Below, in pieces: positions 36,741-46,018 of a stretch of 64,000 nucleotides of DNA. The DNA is from Streptomyces sp. AJS327 (GTDB lineage: Bacteria; Actinomycetota; Actinomycetes; Streptomycetales; Streptomycetaceae). Each line of letters opens with the position of its first letter. The stretch's first letter is position 1. The stretch lies in NCBI RefSeq assembly GCF_013450295.1, contig NZ_SKBR01000001.1, forward strand, positions 1,492,001 through 1,556,000, given 5' to 3'. Position numbers and translations under genes: made by a program. The notes under the pieces were generated by a model. It saw only the letters and a list, made by a program, of their open reading frames with translations. It was not told the DNA's origin and ran no database searches.

Positions 36741-37730
36741 ATGCTGCTCGACACATTCGGGAGGGTCGCCACCGACCTCCGTGTCTCGTTGACCGACCGC
36801 TGCAACCTGCGCTGCACCTATTGCATGCCGGAGGAGGGGCTCCAGTGGCTGGCCAAGCCGGAGCTGCTCACGGACGACGAGATCGTCCGGCTCGTGCGGA
36901 TCGCCGTGACCCGGCTCGGCGTCGAGGAACTGCGCTTCACCGGCGGCGAACCACTGTTGCGCCCCGGCCTCACCGGCCTCGTCGAGCGCTGCGCCGCGCT
37001 GGAACCGCGCCCCCGGATCTCGCTGACCACCAACGGCATCGGCCTGGAGCGCACCGCGGAGGTGCTGCGCGACGCCGGGCTCGACCGGGTCAACGTCTCC
37101 CTGGACACCCTCGACCCCGAGGTGTTCCAGCGCATGACGCGCCGCAAACGGCACGGCGACGTCCTGCGGGGTCTGGCGGCGGCGCGGGCCGCCGGGCTCG
37201 CCCCGGTGAAGGTCAACGCGGTGCTGATGCCCGGGGTGAACGAGTCGGAGGCGCCGGACCTGCTCGCCTGGGCGCTGGAGCACGAGTACGAGCTCCGCTT
37301 CATCGAGCAGATGCCCCTCGACCCGCAGCGCGGCTGGCAGCGCGCCGGAATGATCACCGCCGGGGACATCCTCGCCGCGCTGCGCACCCGGTTCACCCTG
37401 ACCCAGGAGGGCGAGGAGGCCCGCGGCTCGGCACCCGCCGAACGCTGGCTGGTGGACGGCGGCCCCGGCCGGGTCGGCGTGATCGCCTCGGTCACCCGGC
37501 CGTTCTGCCGCGCCTGCGACCGCACCCGGCTGACCGCCGACGGTCAGGTGCGCACCTGTCTCTTCGCCACCGAGGAGTCCGACCTGCGCGGCGCCCTGCG
37601 CGGCGGCGCCTCGGACGAGGAGCTGGCCGCCCGCTGGCGGACCGCGATGTGGGGCAAGAAGGCCGGTGCCGGGATCGACGACCCGGAGTTCGTCCAGCCC
37701 CGCCGCCCCATGTCGGCGATCGGCGGCTGA
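36741..37730 (+). CDS. moaA: GTP 3',8-cyclase (molybdenum cofactor biosynthesis)
   Basis: 329-residue radical SAM enzyme for the first step of molybdopterin synthesis. The N-terminal cluster motif is TDRCNLRCTYCMP (CxxxCxxC), with FTGGEPLLRPG for SAM binding. The C-terminal second [4Fe-4S] cluster ligands are in CRACDRTRLTADGQVRTC. The protein ends with the essential Gly-Gly (SAIGG). GGGAGGG lies about 8 nt before the ATG. No other molybdenum cofactor gene is in the window. Confidence 0.96.
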   Translation: MLLDTFGRVATDLRVSLTDRCNLRCTYCMPEEGLQWLAKPELLTDDEIVRLVRIAVTRLGVEELRFTGGEPLLRPGLTGLVERCAALEPRPRISLTTNGIGLERTAEVLRDAGLDRVNVSLDTLDPEVFQRMTRRKRHGDVLRGLAAARAAGLAPVKVNAVLMPGVNESEAPDLLAWALEHEYELRFIEQMPLDPQRGWQRAGMITAGDILAALRTRFTLTQEGEEARGSAPAERWLVDGGPGRVGVIASVTRPFCRACDRTRLTADGQVRTCLFATEESDLRGALRGGASDEELAARWRTAMWGKKAGAGIDDPEFVQPRRPMSAIGG

Positions 37731-37793
37731 CCCGGCTCGGCGGTGCCCGCCGGCGCCCGGTGGGTGGGCTGACCCGGCCCACCCGTCCCACCC

Positions 37794-37821
37794 GTCCTGC
37801 CCCGGTCTCCCGGGGCGGGAC
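37794..37821. terminator. Terminator between moaA and the convergent small gene
   Basis: Arms GTCCTGCCCCGG and CCGGGGCGGGAC (one G-U pair) around a 4-nt loop, 64 nt after the moaA stop. Confidence 0.65.
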
Positions 37822-37847
37822 GCCGACGGCCGGTGCCGCCGCGCGCC

Positions 37848-38174
37848 TCAGCTGGCGCCGCGCTCCGGCCCGCCGGTCGCGCCCGGCGCCTCCGGCCCGT
37901 CCGCCGGGTCCGACCCGGCCGCCTGGCGGGCCCGCCACTCCGCCAACTCCACCACGTCCCGCAGGAATCCGCGGACGCTGAGGAAGGAGGAGAGGTGTTC
38001 CCGGTGCTCGGCACAGGCCAGCCAGGTCTTGCGGCGCTCCGGGGTGTGCAGCTTCGGGTTGTTCCAGGCGAGCACCCACACGGCGTCGGCCCGGCAGCCC
38101 TTGGCCGAGCAGACGGGCGTCTCGGGACCGGGCGAGCCGGACGGGCCTTCGTCGGAGGAGGGGAAAGAGATCAC
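37848..38174 (-). CDS. Conserved small cysteine/histidine protein, function unknown
   Basis: 108 residues from GTG 38174. A possible zinc site is formed by VCSAKGCRADAVWVLAWNNPK and TWLACAEHREHLSSF (CxxxxC ... CxxH). Both ends are low-complexity. I know similar small actinomycete proteins but no function; names based on acetone carboxylase seen in annotations are probably not meaningful. It may be a metal-binding regulator. Confidence 0.7.
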   Translation of the reverse strand: MISFPSSDEGPSGSPGPETPVCSAKGCRADAVWVLAWNNPKLHTPERRKTWLACAEHREHLSSFLSVRGFLRDVVELAEWRARQAAGSDPADGPEAPGATGGPERGAS

Positions 38175-38263
38175 CGCTCCATCATCCCTCGCCGCCCCGG
38201 CCCCGCCAAAAGGTCGACCGCACCGCGCTGACCAGCGCGGCCGGTGGAAGGACCGCACACAAG

Positions 38264-38301
38264 CGACGCCGGGCAGCCACGGGGGGAGCTGCCCGGCGTC
38301 G
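38264..38301 (-). terminator. Strong hairpin between two minus-strand small genes
   Basis: 14-bp perfect arms CGACGCCGGGCAGC and GCTGCCCGGCGTCG with a 10-nt loop. It lies 122 nt after the 38423 gene and 90 nt before the 37848 gene start. It probably terminates the former; it could also lie in the leader of the latter. Confidence 0.65.
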
Positions 38302-38422
38302 GTCTGTCGCTCCGACGGGGGATGCGGAGCGCTCTTGAAGTATGGCACGCGACACCCTGGGCGGTGCACCAGAACCGAAGGATTGATCTGAGCTTTTCTT
38401 GAGCTTCGCTCGGGTACCGGGC

Positions 38423-38779
38423 TCAACCACGCGTCGTGGACGGTCCGTTGGATTCCGTTCCCGGATCCTCCGCCACGGGTTCCGCGCTGCCCAGGGCGGG
38501 CCGCGCGGGCGCCCCGCCGAAGGTCGACGGCAGCGATACGGCGTTCTCCCGGCCCGCGTTGGCGATCACCACCGCGACGTACGGCAGCAGGGTGCCGAGG
38601 ACGAGGGCCGCGATGGCGAGCGGACGCTGGACGTTCCACAGGGCCACCGTCAGCAGCACCGACAGGGTGCGCACCAACATCGTGATCACGTACCGCCGCT
38701 GACGGCCGCGCACGTCCTCCTGAAGGCCCCGGCGGGCTCCGGTGATCCGGAAGACCTCGGGGGAAGCCTGCTTCCGCAT
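38423..38779 (-). CDS. DUF3099-like small membrane protein
   Basis: 118 residues from ATG 38779 (MRKQASPEVFRITGARRGL). Two membrane segments follow: RYVITMLVRTLSVLLTVALWN and RPLAIAALVLGTLLPYVAVVIAN. The soluble tail is Pro/Ser-rich. The layout fits DUF3099 proteins of actinomycetes; function unknown. Starts at 38782 (GTG) or 38803 (ATG, MRNRWWNV) are also possible. Confidence 0.72.
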   Translation of the reverse strand: MRKQASPEVFRITGARRGLQEDVRGRQRRYVITMLVRTLSVLLTVALWNVQRPLAIAALVLGTLLPYVAVVIANAGRENAVSLPSTFGGAPARPALGSAEPVAEDPGTESNGPSTTRG

Positions 38780-39033
38780 CACATTCCACCACCTGTTCCT
38801 CATGCCGGACCCGGCCCGGCATATGAGGTCCCTGACCGCTACTACGGTACGCCCCGCCTCCCCCGCGTTCGAGGCGGGGGAGGCCAGCCGGGCCGACCGG
38901 ACCGGCTCCGCCGGAGCACGCATGGCGCCCTCCGTCATGCGACGTAGCCCCGCCGGGCGCAGACTGGGCGGACACCGGCACCGCCCCACGTGCCGGGGCG
39001 CGGACGAGCACGAGACGTCACCCGGGAGACGCC

Positions 39034-39315
39034 ATGAGCTGGCTGTGGGCGATCATCGTCGGACTGGTACTGGGTCTGCTCGCGCGGGCCATCCTCCCCG
39101 GCAGGCAGCGCATCCCGCTCTGGCTGACCGTGATCTTCGGCATCCTGGGCAGCCTGATCGGCAACGCGCTGGCCAGCGGCCTCGGCGTGCACGACACCAA
39201 GGGCGTCGACTGGATCCGGCACCTGCTGCAACTCGCGGGCGCCGTGGTGATCGTGGCGCTCGGCGCACCCCTCTGGCAGGCGGTCCGGGGGCGGAGCCGG
39301 GGCCGGCACCGATAG
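39034..39315 (+). CDS. GlsB/YeaQ/YmgE family stress-associated membrane protein
   Basis: 93 residues, three hydrophobic segments with the family pattern WLWAIIVGLVLGLLARAILPG, LWLTVIFGILGSLIGNALA and LLQLAGAVVIVALGAPLWQ. Known as transglycosylase-associated protein by name only. GGGAG 5 nt before the ATG. It ends 19 nt from the stop of convergent tyrS. Confidence 0.85.
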   Translation: MSWLWAIIVGLVLGLLARAILPGRQRIPLWLTVIFGILGSLIGNALASGLGVHDTKGVDWIRHLLQLAGAVVIVALGAPLWQAVRGRSRGRHR

Positions 39316-39334
39316 CGGCGCCGGCTCAGCCGGC

Positions 39335-40747
39335 TCAGAGCCCCTGGACCTCCGCCACCCGGCGCCCCGCCTTCAGGTAGACGGTGCCGCTCGCCCCGGC
39401 CTCGGCCAGCTTCTCCGGCAGCACCTCGGCCGCCGGGCGCAGCGCGTCCGCCTCGGTGAGGACCAGCGTCACCTGACCCGCGTCCGCCGTCTCCACGACC
39501 AGCCGCAGCCCGTTCTGCTTGGCGACCCGGCGGGCGGCCGAGGCGCTGGGCGCGAACTCCAGGACCCGGGCGAGGATCGCGGTGACGCCCTCCGCGCCGT
39601 GTTCCGTCAGCGAGAGCACCGGCAGGCTCTCCACCTCGGCGAAGGACCTGCGCGAGAACCGGGCGGAGAACCCGGCGCGCGCGGTCATCGCCGCCGCCAC
39701 CCCGTACAGCGCGGTGACGACCTCCCCGGCGAGGATCCGCTTGAGGTCCATCGGGTGCAGCGTCCCGGCCTCCATCCGGGCCGTGACCAGCTCGATCTCC
39801 GGGTCGGTCCACTCCGTCCAGGCTCGCAGGTAGGGCACCATCAGCCGGTCCGGGATGGACATGACCTTGCCGAACACCTCGTCGGCGGCGGCGGTCAGGG
39901 CGACCGCGTTCCCCTTGGACTTCGACATCTTCGCGCCCGAGCCGTCCGTGCCCTCGATCAGCGGCATGGTGACGATCATCTGCGGACGCTGGCCGTAGAC
40001 CTCCATCACCCGACGGCCCATCTGCATGTTCAGCAGCTGGTCGATCCCGCCCAGCTCGACGTCGCAGTCGAGTTCGGCGGAGTCGAGGGCCATCGCCACC
40101 GGGTAGATCAGCTCGGACATCGTCAGCCCGGAGCCCTCCGCGAGGCGGTTGCGGAAGTCGTCCCGCTGGAGCAGCGCGGAGGCCGGGACCTGGGCGAGCA
40201 GGGTGACCAGCTCGGGGAAGCCGAAGGAGCCGAGCCAGTCGCTGTTGTGCCGGAAACCGACCTGCTCGAAGTCGAAGAAGGGCTTCACCTGCTCCTGGTA
40301 GCCCGCCAGGTTCCGCGCGATGTCGGCGTCGGTCAGCGGCGGACGCTCCGCGCTGCGCCCGGAGGGGTCACCGATCTTCGCGGTGAAGTCCCCGATGATC
40401 AGCGTCACCCGGTGCCCCATCCGCTGGAACCGGCTGAGGATGATCATGGGCACCACGTGGCCCAGGTGGACCTCGGCCGCGGTGGGGTCGATCCCCAGCT
40501 TGACGTGCAGCCCCCCGCCCTCGGCTCGCCGGGCCTCGATCGTCTCCGCCAGCCGCTCCTCGGAGGGCAGCACGTCGACCGCGCGGGACGCGATCAGCGC
40601 CGCCTGTTCCGGGGCGGGCAGGTCACTCAGGTCGAGATAGCGCCGCGAGCCCGTTTCCGTCAGCAGCCGCTCGGCCGTCCGGTCGGAGGAGAGGTCCTGT
40701 GCCAGCAGTTCGCCGGCACGCTGTACGGAGTCGCCGAGGCGTGTCAC
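39335..40747 (-). CDS. tyrS: Tyrosyl-tRNA synthetase
   Basis: 470-residue class I aminoacyl-tRNA synthetase charging tRNA-Tyr. The HIGH motif reads HLGH (residues 94-97 in AAEVHLGHVVP) and the KMSKS motif is complete (GSGAKMSKSKGN). A C-terminal S4-like RNA-binding domain is present. The sequence is of the TyrZ-like branch (GIDPTAAEVHLGH). It has about 45 residues of N-terminal extension before the usual start region. The GTG at 40747 has AGGA about 8 nt upstream. Confidence 0.94.
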   Translation of the reverse strand: MTRLGDSVQRAGELLAQDLSSDRTAERLLTETGSRRYLDLSDLPAPEQAALIASRAVDVLPSEERLAETIEARRAEGGGLHVKLGIDPTAAEVHLGHVVPMIILSRFQRMGHRVTLIIGDFTAKIGDPSGRSAERPPLTDADIARNLAGYQEQVKPFFDFEQVGFRHNSDWLGSFGFPELVTLLAQVPASALLQRDDFRNRLAEGSGLTMSELIYPVAMALDSAELDCDVELGGIDQLLNMQMGRRVMEVYGQRPQMIVTMPLIEGTDGSGAKMSKSKGNAVALTAAADEVFGKVMSIPDRLMVPYLRAWTEWTDPEIELVTARMEAGTLHPMDLKRILAGEVVTALYGVAAAMTARAGFSARFSRRSFAEVESLPVLSLTEHGAEGVTAILARVLEFAPSASAARRVAKQNGLRLVVETADAGQVTLVLTEADALRPAAEVLPEKLAEAGASGTVYLKAGRRVAEVQGL

Positions 40748-40813
40748 GTCACGTTCCTGAGGTCGGTGGATACGGGTCGGGCCCGAGTCTATGCCGGGGC
40801 GGGGGAGCACCGC

Positions 40814-42229
40814 TCAGACGCCTTGGCTGACCGAACTCATGTTGAAGTCCGGGACGCGGAGCGGCGGCATCGCGGCGCGAGTGAACCAGTCCGACCACTC
40901 GCGGGGCAGCGTCCGCTCGGTACGTCCGGCCTCGGTGGCCCGGCCGAGCAGGTCCACCGGCGACTCGTTGAAGCGGAAGTTGTTCACCGCCCCGCGCACC
41001 TCACCCCCCTCGACGAGGTAGACGCCGTCCCGGGTCAGGCCGGTGAGCAGCAGCGTCGCCGGGTCGACCTCGCGGATGTACCAGAGGCAGGTCAGCAGCA
41101 GACAGGGGCCGTCCCGGCCGGAGTCGGCCACCATCTCCTCCAGACTCCGTGGGCCCCCGCCCTCCAGCAGCAGGTTGTCCGGCGCCCCCGCCGCCGGGAG
41201 GCCCGTCAGCCCGGCGCTGTGCCGGGTGGCGGGCAGTGTGGTCAGCGTGCCCTCCCGGATCCAGTCGGTCGCGGTGAGCGGCAGGCCGTTGTCGAACACC
41301 GAGCTGGTGTCTCCCGAGGCGTGCGCCAGCACGAAGGGCACCGACTCCAGACCGGGGGCGTGCGGATCGCTGCGCAGGGTCAGCGGCAGCCGCCCCAGCC
41401 GCTCGCCGACGCGGGTGCCGCCACCGGCCTTGCTGAAGACGGTCCGGCCCTCCGCCGCGTCCCGCGCGCCGGACGACCAGAGCTGGTAGATCAGCAGGTC
41501 GGCCACGGCCGTGGGCGGCAGCAGCGTCTCGTACCGTCCGGCGGGCAGCTGGACGCTCCGCTCCGCCCAGCCGAGCCGCCGCGCGAGTTCCGCGTCCAGC
41601 TCGGAGGGGCGCACGTCGCTGAAGTCGCGGGTGGCGCGCCCGGCCCAGGCGGACCGGGTGTGGTCGGTGGACTTGGCGTTCATCTCCAGCGAGCCGGTGG
41701 GCTGGTCGTGCCGCAGCCGCAGCCCCGTCGAGCTGCCGAGGTAGCTGGAGACCAGCTCGTGCGAGGCGAAGCCGTACAGCTCCCGGCCCGCGGCGCGGGC
41801 CCGCGCGAAGCACTCGCCCAGCTCCGGCGCGAACTCGGCGAAGACCGCGTGCGAGGTCTCCGCGGGTGGCTCGGTGAAGTCGGCGGCCGGTGGCCCGCCC
41901 TCGACCAGCGGTTGGGCGTCCTCCGCCGGTTCGGAGGCGCGCACGGCCTCCTCCGCCGCCCGCACGAGGCCCTCCAGCTCCCCGGGGGTGGCGCCGGAGC
42001 GGGAGACCACCCCGGAGGCGGCGCCCTCGGCGCCGTCCACGGTGGCGATCACCGTCACCTCCCGGCCCCGGGTGACGCCGTTGGTGGTCAGCGCGTTGCC
42101 CGCCCAGCGCAGGTTGGCCGAGGAGGTCTCCGCCGCGATGACCACGCAGCCGTCGGTCCGGGACAGCTCCAGGGCCCGCTCGACCACCTCGTGCGGTGTG
42201 CTGACGGAAGCGCTCGCCGCGCTGCTCAT
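40814..42229 (-). CDS. pmbA: TldE/PmbA-like subunit of the TldD/E metalloprotease
   Basis: 471 residues, the non-catalytic partner in TldD/TldE complexes that process peptides. No HExxxH motif is seen. Family segments: SSTGLRLRHDQPTGSLEMNAKSTDHTRSAW in two stretches, PPTAVADLLIYQL and the C-terminal GLTRDGVYLVEGGEVRGAVNNFRFNESP, again in pieces. GGAGGCAGG precedes the ATG at 42229. Encoded after tldD with a 208-nt gap. Confidence 0.88.
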   Translation of the reverse strand: MSSAASASVSTPHEVVERALELSRTDGCVVIAAETSSANLRWAGNALTTNGVTRGREVTVIATVDGAEGAASGVVSRSGATPGELEGLVRAAEEAVRASEPAEDAQPLVEGGPPAADFTEPPAETSHAVFAEFAPELGECFARARAAGRELYGFASHELVSSYLGSSTGLRLRHDQPTGSLEMNAKSTDHTRSAWAGRATRDFSDVRPSELDAELARRLGWAERSVQLPAGRYETLLPPTAVADLLIYQLWSSGARDAAEGRTVFSKAGGGTRVGERLGRLPLTLRSDPHAPGLESVPFVLAHASGDTSSVFDNGLPLTATDWIREGTLTTLPATRHSAGLTGLPAAGAPDNLLLEGGGPRSLEEMVADSGRDGPCLLLTCLWYIREVDPATLLLTGLTRDGVYLVEGGEVRGAVNNFRFNESPVDLLGRATEAGRTERTLPREWSDWFTRAAMPPLRVPDFNMSSVSQGV

Positions 42230-42284
42230 CCTGCCTCCCTCGTGACGTGCCCGCCGGTGCGGGGCGGTGTGGGGCTGGTCGTGC

Positions 42285-42325
42285 CGCCGTGCCGTGCGTC
42301 GTGCCGCGCGCCGTACGGCACGGCG
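42285..42325 (-). terminator. Inter-gene hairpin between tldD and pmbA
   Basis: Perfect 11-bp arms CGCCGTGCCGT and ACGGCACGGCG with a 19-nt loop in the 208-nt gap. Possible partial terminator or mRNA-processing site. Confidence 0.35.
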
Positions 42326-42437
42326 CGGTCCGCTCCCCGCGCGGGACGTCCGGACGGGGGGCCGGTGCGCCGGTCCGCCCCGGCCACCGGGGAGCGTGGA
42401 CGCCGCTCCCGGCCGGTGGTGGATACTGCCGCCGTGC

Positions 42438-44057
42438 TCATGAACGGCCCGCCTCCCGTGCGGTGTTGAGGACGCTGACACCACGGAAGCGGGCGGCGGG
42501 ACAGCCGTGTGAGACGGCGGCCACCTGCCCCGGCTGTGCCTTGCCGCAGTTGAAGGCGCCGCCCAGCACGTAGGTGCCCGGGCCGCCCACCGCGTCCATC
42601 GAGCCCCAGAACTCGGGGGTGATGCCCTGGTAGGCCACGTCGCGGAGCTGGCCGCGGAGCTGGCCGCCACGGATCTCGTACGCCCGCTGCTGGGTGAACT
42701 GGAAGTTGTACCGCTGCATGTCGATGGACCAGGAGCGGTCCCCGACCAGGTAGATCCCCCGGTCCACCCCGCTGATCAGTTCCTCGGTCCCCGGTCCGCC
42801 GGGTGCCGGGGCCAGCGAGACGTTGGCCATGCGCTGGAGCGGGACGTGGGCGGGGGAGTCGGCGTGGGCGCAGCCGTTGGAGCGGCCCATCCCGGTCAGC
42901 CGCGCGATGCGCCGGTCGAGCTGGTAGCCGACCAGGACGCCCTCCCGCACCAGGTCCCAGGACTGGGCGCGCACCCCCTCGTCGTCGTATCCGATGGTCG
43001 CCAGGCCGTGCTCGGCGGTCCGGTCACCGGTGACGTTCATCAGCGGCGAGCCGTAGCGCAGGGTGCCCAGCTGGTCCGGGGTGGCGAAGGAGGTGCCCGC
43101 GTAGGCCGCCTCGTAGCCCAGCGCCCGGTCGAGTTCGGTGGCGTGGCCGACCGACTCGTGGATGGTCAGCCACAGGTTGGACGGGTCGATCACCAGGTCG
43201 TGGACGCCGGGGTCGACCGAGGGGGCGCGCAGCTTCTCGGCCAGCAGCCCGGGGATCCGCGCCAGCTCGTCGTCCCAGTCCCAGCCGGTGCCCAGCAGGT
43301 ACTCCCAGCCGCGCCCGACCGGCGGGGCGAGGGTGCGCATCGACTCGAACTCACCGCCGTCGGTCACCGCGACGGCGGTCAACTGGGGCTGGAGCCGGAC
43401 GCGTTGCTGGGTGGTGACGGTCCCGGCGGTGTCCGCGTAGAACTTGTTCTCCTGGACGGTGAGCAGTGAGGCGTCGGTGTGCGAGACGCCCTCCGCGCCC
43501 AGCAGCCGGGCACTCCACTCGGCGAGCAGCGCGGTCTTCTCCGCCTCGGGCACCTCGAACGGGTTGATGTCATAGGCGGACACCCAGGTGCGCTCGCCGT
43601 GCACCGGCTCGTCGGCCAGCTCCACGGCGTCGGCCGCCCCGGCACCCGATCCGGCGGCCAGCACCCGCGCGGACAACTCGGCCATCGCGACCGCCTGTTC
43701 GGCCACCAGCACGGCGGCCTCCGGGGTGCCGTCGACGCCGGAGGCGAAGCCCCAGGCACCCCGGTGCACCACACGGACCGCGTAGCCGGTGCGGGTGGTG
43801 TCCGCCGAACCGGCCGGTCTCGCGTCCCGGAGCCGCCAGCCCGCCGCGCGCACCCGCTCGAACCGGAAGTCCGCGTGGGTGACGCCGAGCGCGCGGGCCC
43901 GCCCGAGCGCCGCGTCGGCCAGCTGACGCAGGGGGAGGGCGAGGAAGGTCTCGTCGAGGGGCTGCCGTCCGGCGCCCCGGCCGGGGGAGCCAGCCGGCGG
44001 CGAGCCGGGGGGACCGACGTGGGGACCGCCGGGGGGATCACCGGGGGAGTGGGGCAT
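42438..44057 (-). CDS. tldD: TldD-like zinc metalloprotease subunit
   Basis: 539 residues, the catalytic partner. The zinc motif is IHESVGHATE (HExxxH), with the third ligand region around MGRSNGCAHADSP. The N-terminal 30 residues are Pro/Gly-rich and unlike family cores. It ends with SHGCPAARFRGVSVLNTAREAG. AGGAGG 5 nt upstream of the ATG is a strong ribosome-binding site. The TldD/E pair processes small peptides in several bacteria; the target here is unknown. Confidence 0.92.
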   Translation of the reverse strand: MPHSPGDPPGGPHVGPPGSPPAGSPGRGAGRQPLDETFLALPLRQLADAALGRARALGVTHADFRFERVRAAGWRLRDARPAGSADTTRTGYAVRVVHRGAWGFASGVDGTPEAAVLVAEQAVAMAELSARVLAAGSGAGAADAVELADEPVHGERTWVSAYDINPFEVPEAEKTALLAEWSARLLGAEGVSHTDASLLTVQENKFYADTAGTVTTQQRVRLQPQLTAVAVTDGGEFESMRTLAPPVGRGWEYLLGTGWDWDDELARIPGLLAEKLRAPSVDPGVHDLVIDPSNLWLTIHESVGHATELDRALGYEAAYAGTSFATPDQLGTLRYGSPLMNVTGDRTAEHGLATIGYDDEGVRAQSWDLVREGVLVGYQLDRRIARLTGMGRSNGCAHADSPAHVPLQRMANVSLAPAPGGPGTEELISGVDRGIYLVGDRSWSIDMQRYNFQFTQQRAYEIRGGQLRGQLRDVAYQGITPEFWGSMDAVGGPGTYVLGGAFNCGKAQPGQVAAVSHGCPAARFRGVSVLNTAREAGRS

Positions 44058-44370
44058 GGAGCCTCCTGTCCGTCGCGGGGCGGCCGCCGGGGGACGGCCG
44101 TCAGGGAATCATCCCGTTCCGCGCCCCTGATGTCCCGACCATCTGTAGACATCCCACAGCGCTTCGGCTGCCCCCCTGTCGTCGCCCGATTCCGCGTGCT
44201 CACACCGCATTCGATAGCTTTCTCACGGACAGCGTTCCGGGCGGCGCCGTGTGAGCGGCGCGGCGGAGCCGGGCGGACCGGCCCCCGGGTGCCGCGTCGG
44301 CGGCGCACCCCGGTGCTGTGCCCCACATCCGCCGCGTCCGCGCGGAGAACTCAGAAAGGGTGGTCCCACC
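44058..44370. other. Divergent tldD / fabG control region
   Basis: 313 nt. TAGCTT near 44213 and TAGACA near 44146 are possible -10 elements. No gene is visible. Confidence 0.4.
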
Positions 44371-45075
44371 TTGAGCCGCTCGGTACTCGTCACCGGAGGC
44401 AACCGCGGTATCGGCCTGGCCATAGCGCACGCCTTCGCGGAGGCGGGCGACAACGTCGCCGTCACCTACCGCTCCGGCGACCCGCCCGCGGGCTTCCTCG
44501 CCGTCAAGTGCGACATCACGGACGCGGAGCAGGTCGAGCAGGCGTTCAAGGAGATCGAGGAGAAGCAGGGCCCGGTCGAGGTGCTGATCGCCAACGCCGG
44601 CGTCAACCGCGACCAGTTGCTGCTGCGGATGTCCGAGGAGGACTTCACCTCGGTACTGGAGACCAACCTGACCGGAACCTTCCGGATGGTAAAGCGCGCC
44701 TCCCGGCAGATGCTGCGGGCCCGCAAGGGCCGGATCGTGCTGCTCTCCTCGGTGGTCGGGCTGCTGGGCTCCGCCGGGCAGGCCAACTACGCGGCCTCCA
44801 AGGCCGGTCTCGTCGGGTTCGCGCGCTCCCTGGCGCGGGAGCTGGGCTCGCGCGGCATCACCTGCAACGTCGTGGCCCCCGGCTTCGTCGACACCGACAT
44901 GACCCGCGCGCTCAACGACGAGCAGCGCTCGGGAATCCTCCAGCAGGTGCCGCTGGGGCGGTACGCGGAGCCCGAGGAGGTCGCCGCCACCGTCCGCTTC
45001 CTCTCCTCCGAGGAGGCCGCGTACATCACCGGAGCCGTCATTCCCGTCGACGGCGGATTGGGCATGGGTCACTGA
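44371..45075 (+). CDS. fabG: 3-oxoacyl-ACP reductase
   Basis: 234 residues, a classical SDR of fatty-acid synthesis that reduces 3-oxoacyl-ACP with NADPH. Cofactor motif TGGNRGIG, NAG in LIANAGVN, catalytic Ser in VLLSSVVG and YxxxK in NYAASKAG. The TTG at 44371 gives the family start (LSRSVLVTGGNRGIG) and has GAAAGGGTGG upstream. It ends 2 nt before fabI, so the two elongation reductases are co-expressed. Confidence 0.93.
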   Translation: MSRSVLVTGGNRGIGLAIAHAFAEAGDNVAVTYRSGDPPAGFLAVKCDITDAEQVEQAFKEIEEKQGPVEVLIANAGVNRDQLLLRMSEEDFTSVLETNLTGTFRMVKRASRQMLRARKGRIVLLSSVVGLLGSAGQANYAASKAGLVGFARSLARELGSRGITCNVVAPGFVDTDMTRALNDEQRSGILQQVPLGRYAEPEEVAATVRFLSSEEAAYITGAVIPVDGGLGMGH

Positions 45076-45077
45076 AC

Positions 45078-45878
45078 ATGAGCGGACTTCTCGCGGGCAA
45101 GCGCATCCTCGTCACGGGGGTGCTCACCGACGCCTCGATCGCCTTCCACGCCGCGAAACTCGCCCAGGAGGAGGGCGCCGAGGTCATCCTCACCGGGTTC
45201 GGTCGGCTCTCGCTGGTCCAGCGGATCGCCCGGCGGCTGCCCAAGGAGGCGCCGGTGATCGAGCTGGACGTGCAGAACCGGGAGCACCTGGACACCCTCG
45301 CGGAGCGGGTGGCCGAGCACCTCGGTGAGGGCGTGCCGCTGGACGGCCTGGTGCACTCCATCGCCTTCGCCCCGCAGGACGCGCTGGGCGGCAACTTCCT
45401 CCAGACCGAGTGGGAGTCGGTGTCGACGGCCTTCGAGGTCTCCGCCTACTCCCTCAAGTCGGTCACCATGGCGCTGCTGCCGCTGCTGGCCCCGGAGGAC
45501 GGCTCGGTGGAGGGGCGCGGTGCCTCGGTCGTCGGGCTGGACTTCGACGCCCAGGTCGCCTGGCCGAAGTACGACTGGATGGGCGTGGCCAAGGCGGCGC
45601 TCGAATCCACCTCGCGCTACCTCGCGCGGGACCTCGGCCACCAGAACATCCGCTGCAACCTGATCGCGGCCGGTCCGCTCAAGTCCATGGCGGCCAAGTC
45701 CATCCCCGGGTTCGAGCAGCTGGCCGACGTCTGGGACGCCCGCGCCCCGATCGGCTGGGAGCTCACCGACCCCGAACCGGCCGGGCGTGGCATCGTCGCC
45801 CTGCTCTCGGACTGGTTCCCGAAGACCACCGGCGAGATCGTGCACGTGGACGGCGGCGTCCACATGATGGGCGCCTGA
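45078..45878 (+). CDS. fabI: Enoyl-ACP reductase (NADH)
   Basis: 266 residues, the last reductase of the fatty-acid elongation cycle and the target of triclosan-type inhibitors. The FabI-specific catalytic pattern Tyr-x6-Lys is in KYDWMGVAKAALES. VTGVLTDASIAFHAAKLAQ is the cofactor-binding start, and IRCNLIAAGPLKSMAAKSIPG matches InhA-like enzymes. Coupled to fabG. Confidence 0.95.
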   Translation: MSGLLAGKRILVTGVLTDASIAFHAAKLAQEEGAEVILTGFGRLSLVQRIARRLPKEAPVIELDVQNREHLDTLAERVAEHLGEGVPLDGLVHSIAFAPQDALGGNFLQTEWESVSTAFEVSAYSLKSVTMALLPLLAPEDGSVEGRGASVVGLDFDAQVAWPKYDWMGVAKAALESTSRYLARDLGHQNIRCNLIAAGPLKSMAAKSIPGFEQLADVWDARAPIGWELTDPEPAGRGIVALLSDWFPKTTGEIVHVDGGVHMMGA

Positions 45879-45898
45879 GCGCTCCCACCCGGATCACC

Positions 45899-45935
45899 CG
45901 AGGTCCCGGCCCGTCACCCCCGGGCCGGGACCTCG
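45899..45935. terminator. Terminator between fabI and the GntR gene
   Basis: 14-bp arms CGAGGTCCCGGCCC and GGGCCGGGACCTCG with a 9-nt loop, between convergent genes. Confidence 0.8.
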
Positions 45936-46018
45936 CGCGTGCCCGCCCCGCGTCTCCCCGGCCGGGGCGCGCTCCCGTGGCGTGGACGACTCCGGCCCGT
46001 GGCGTGGACGACTCCGGT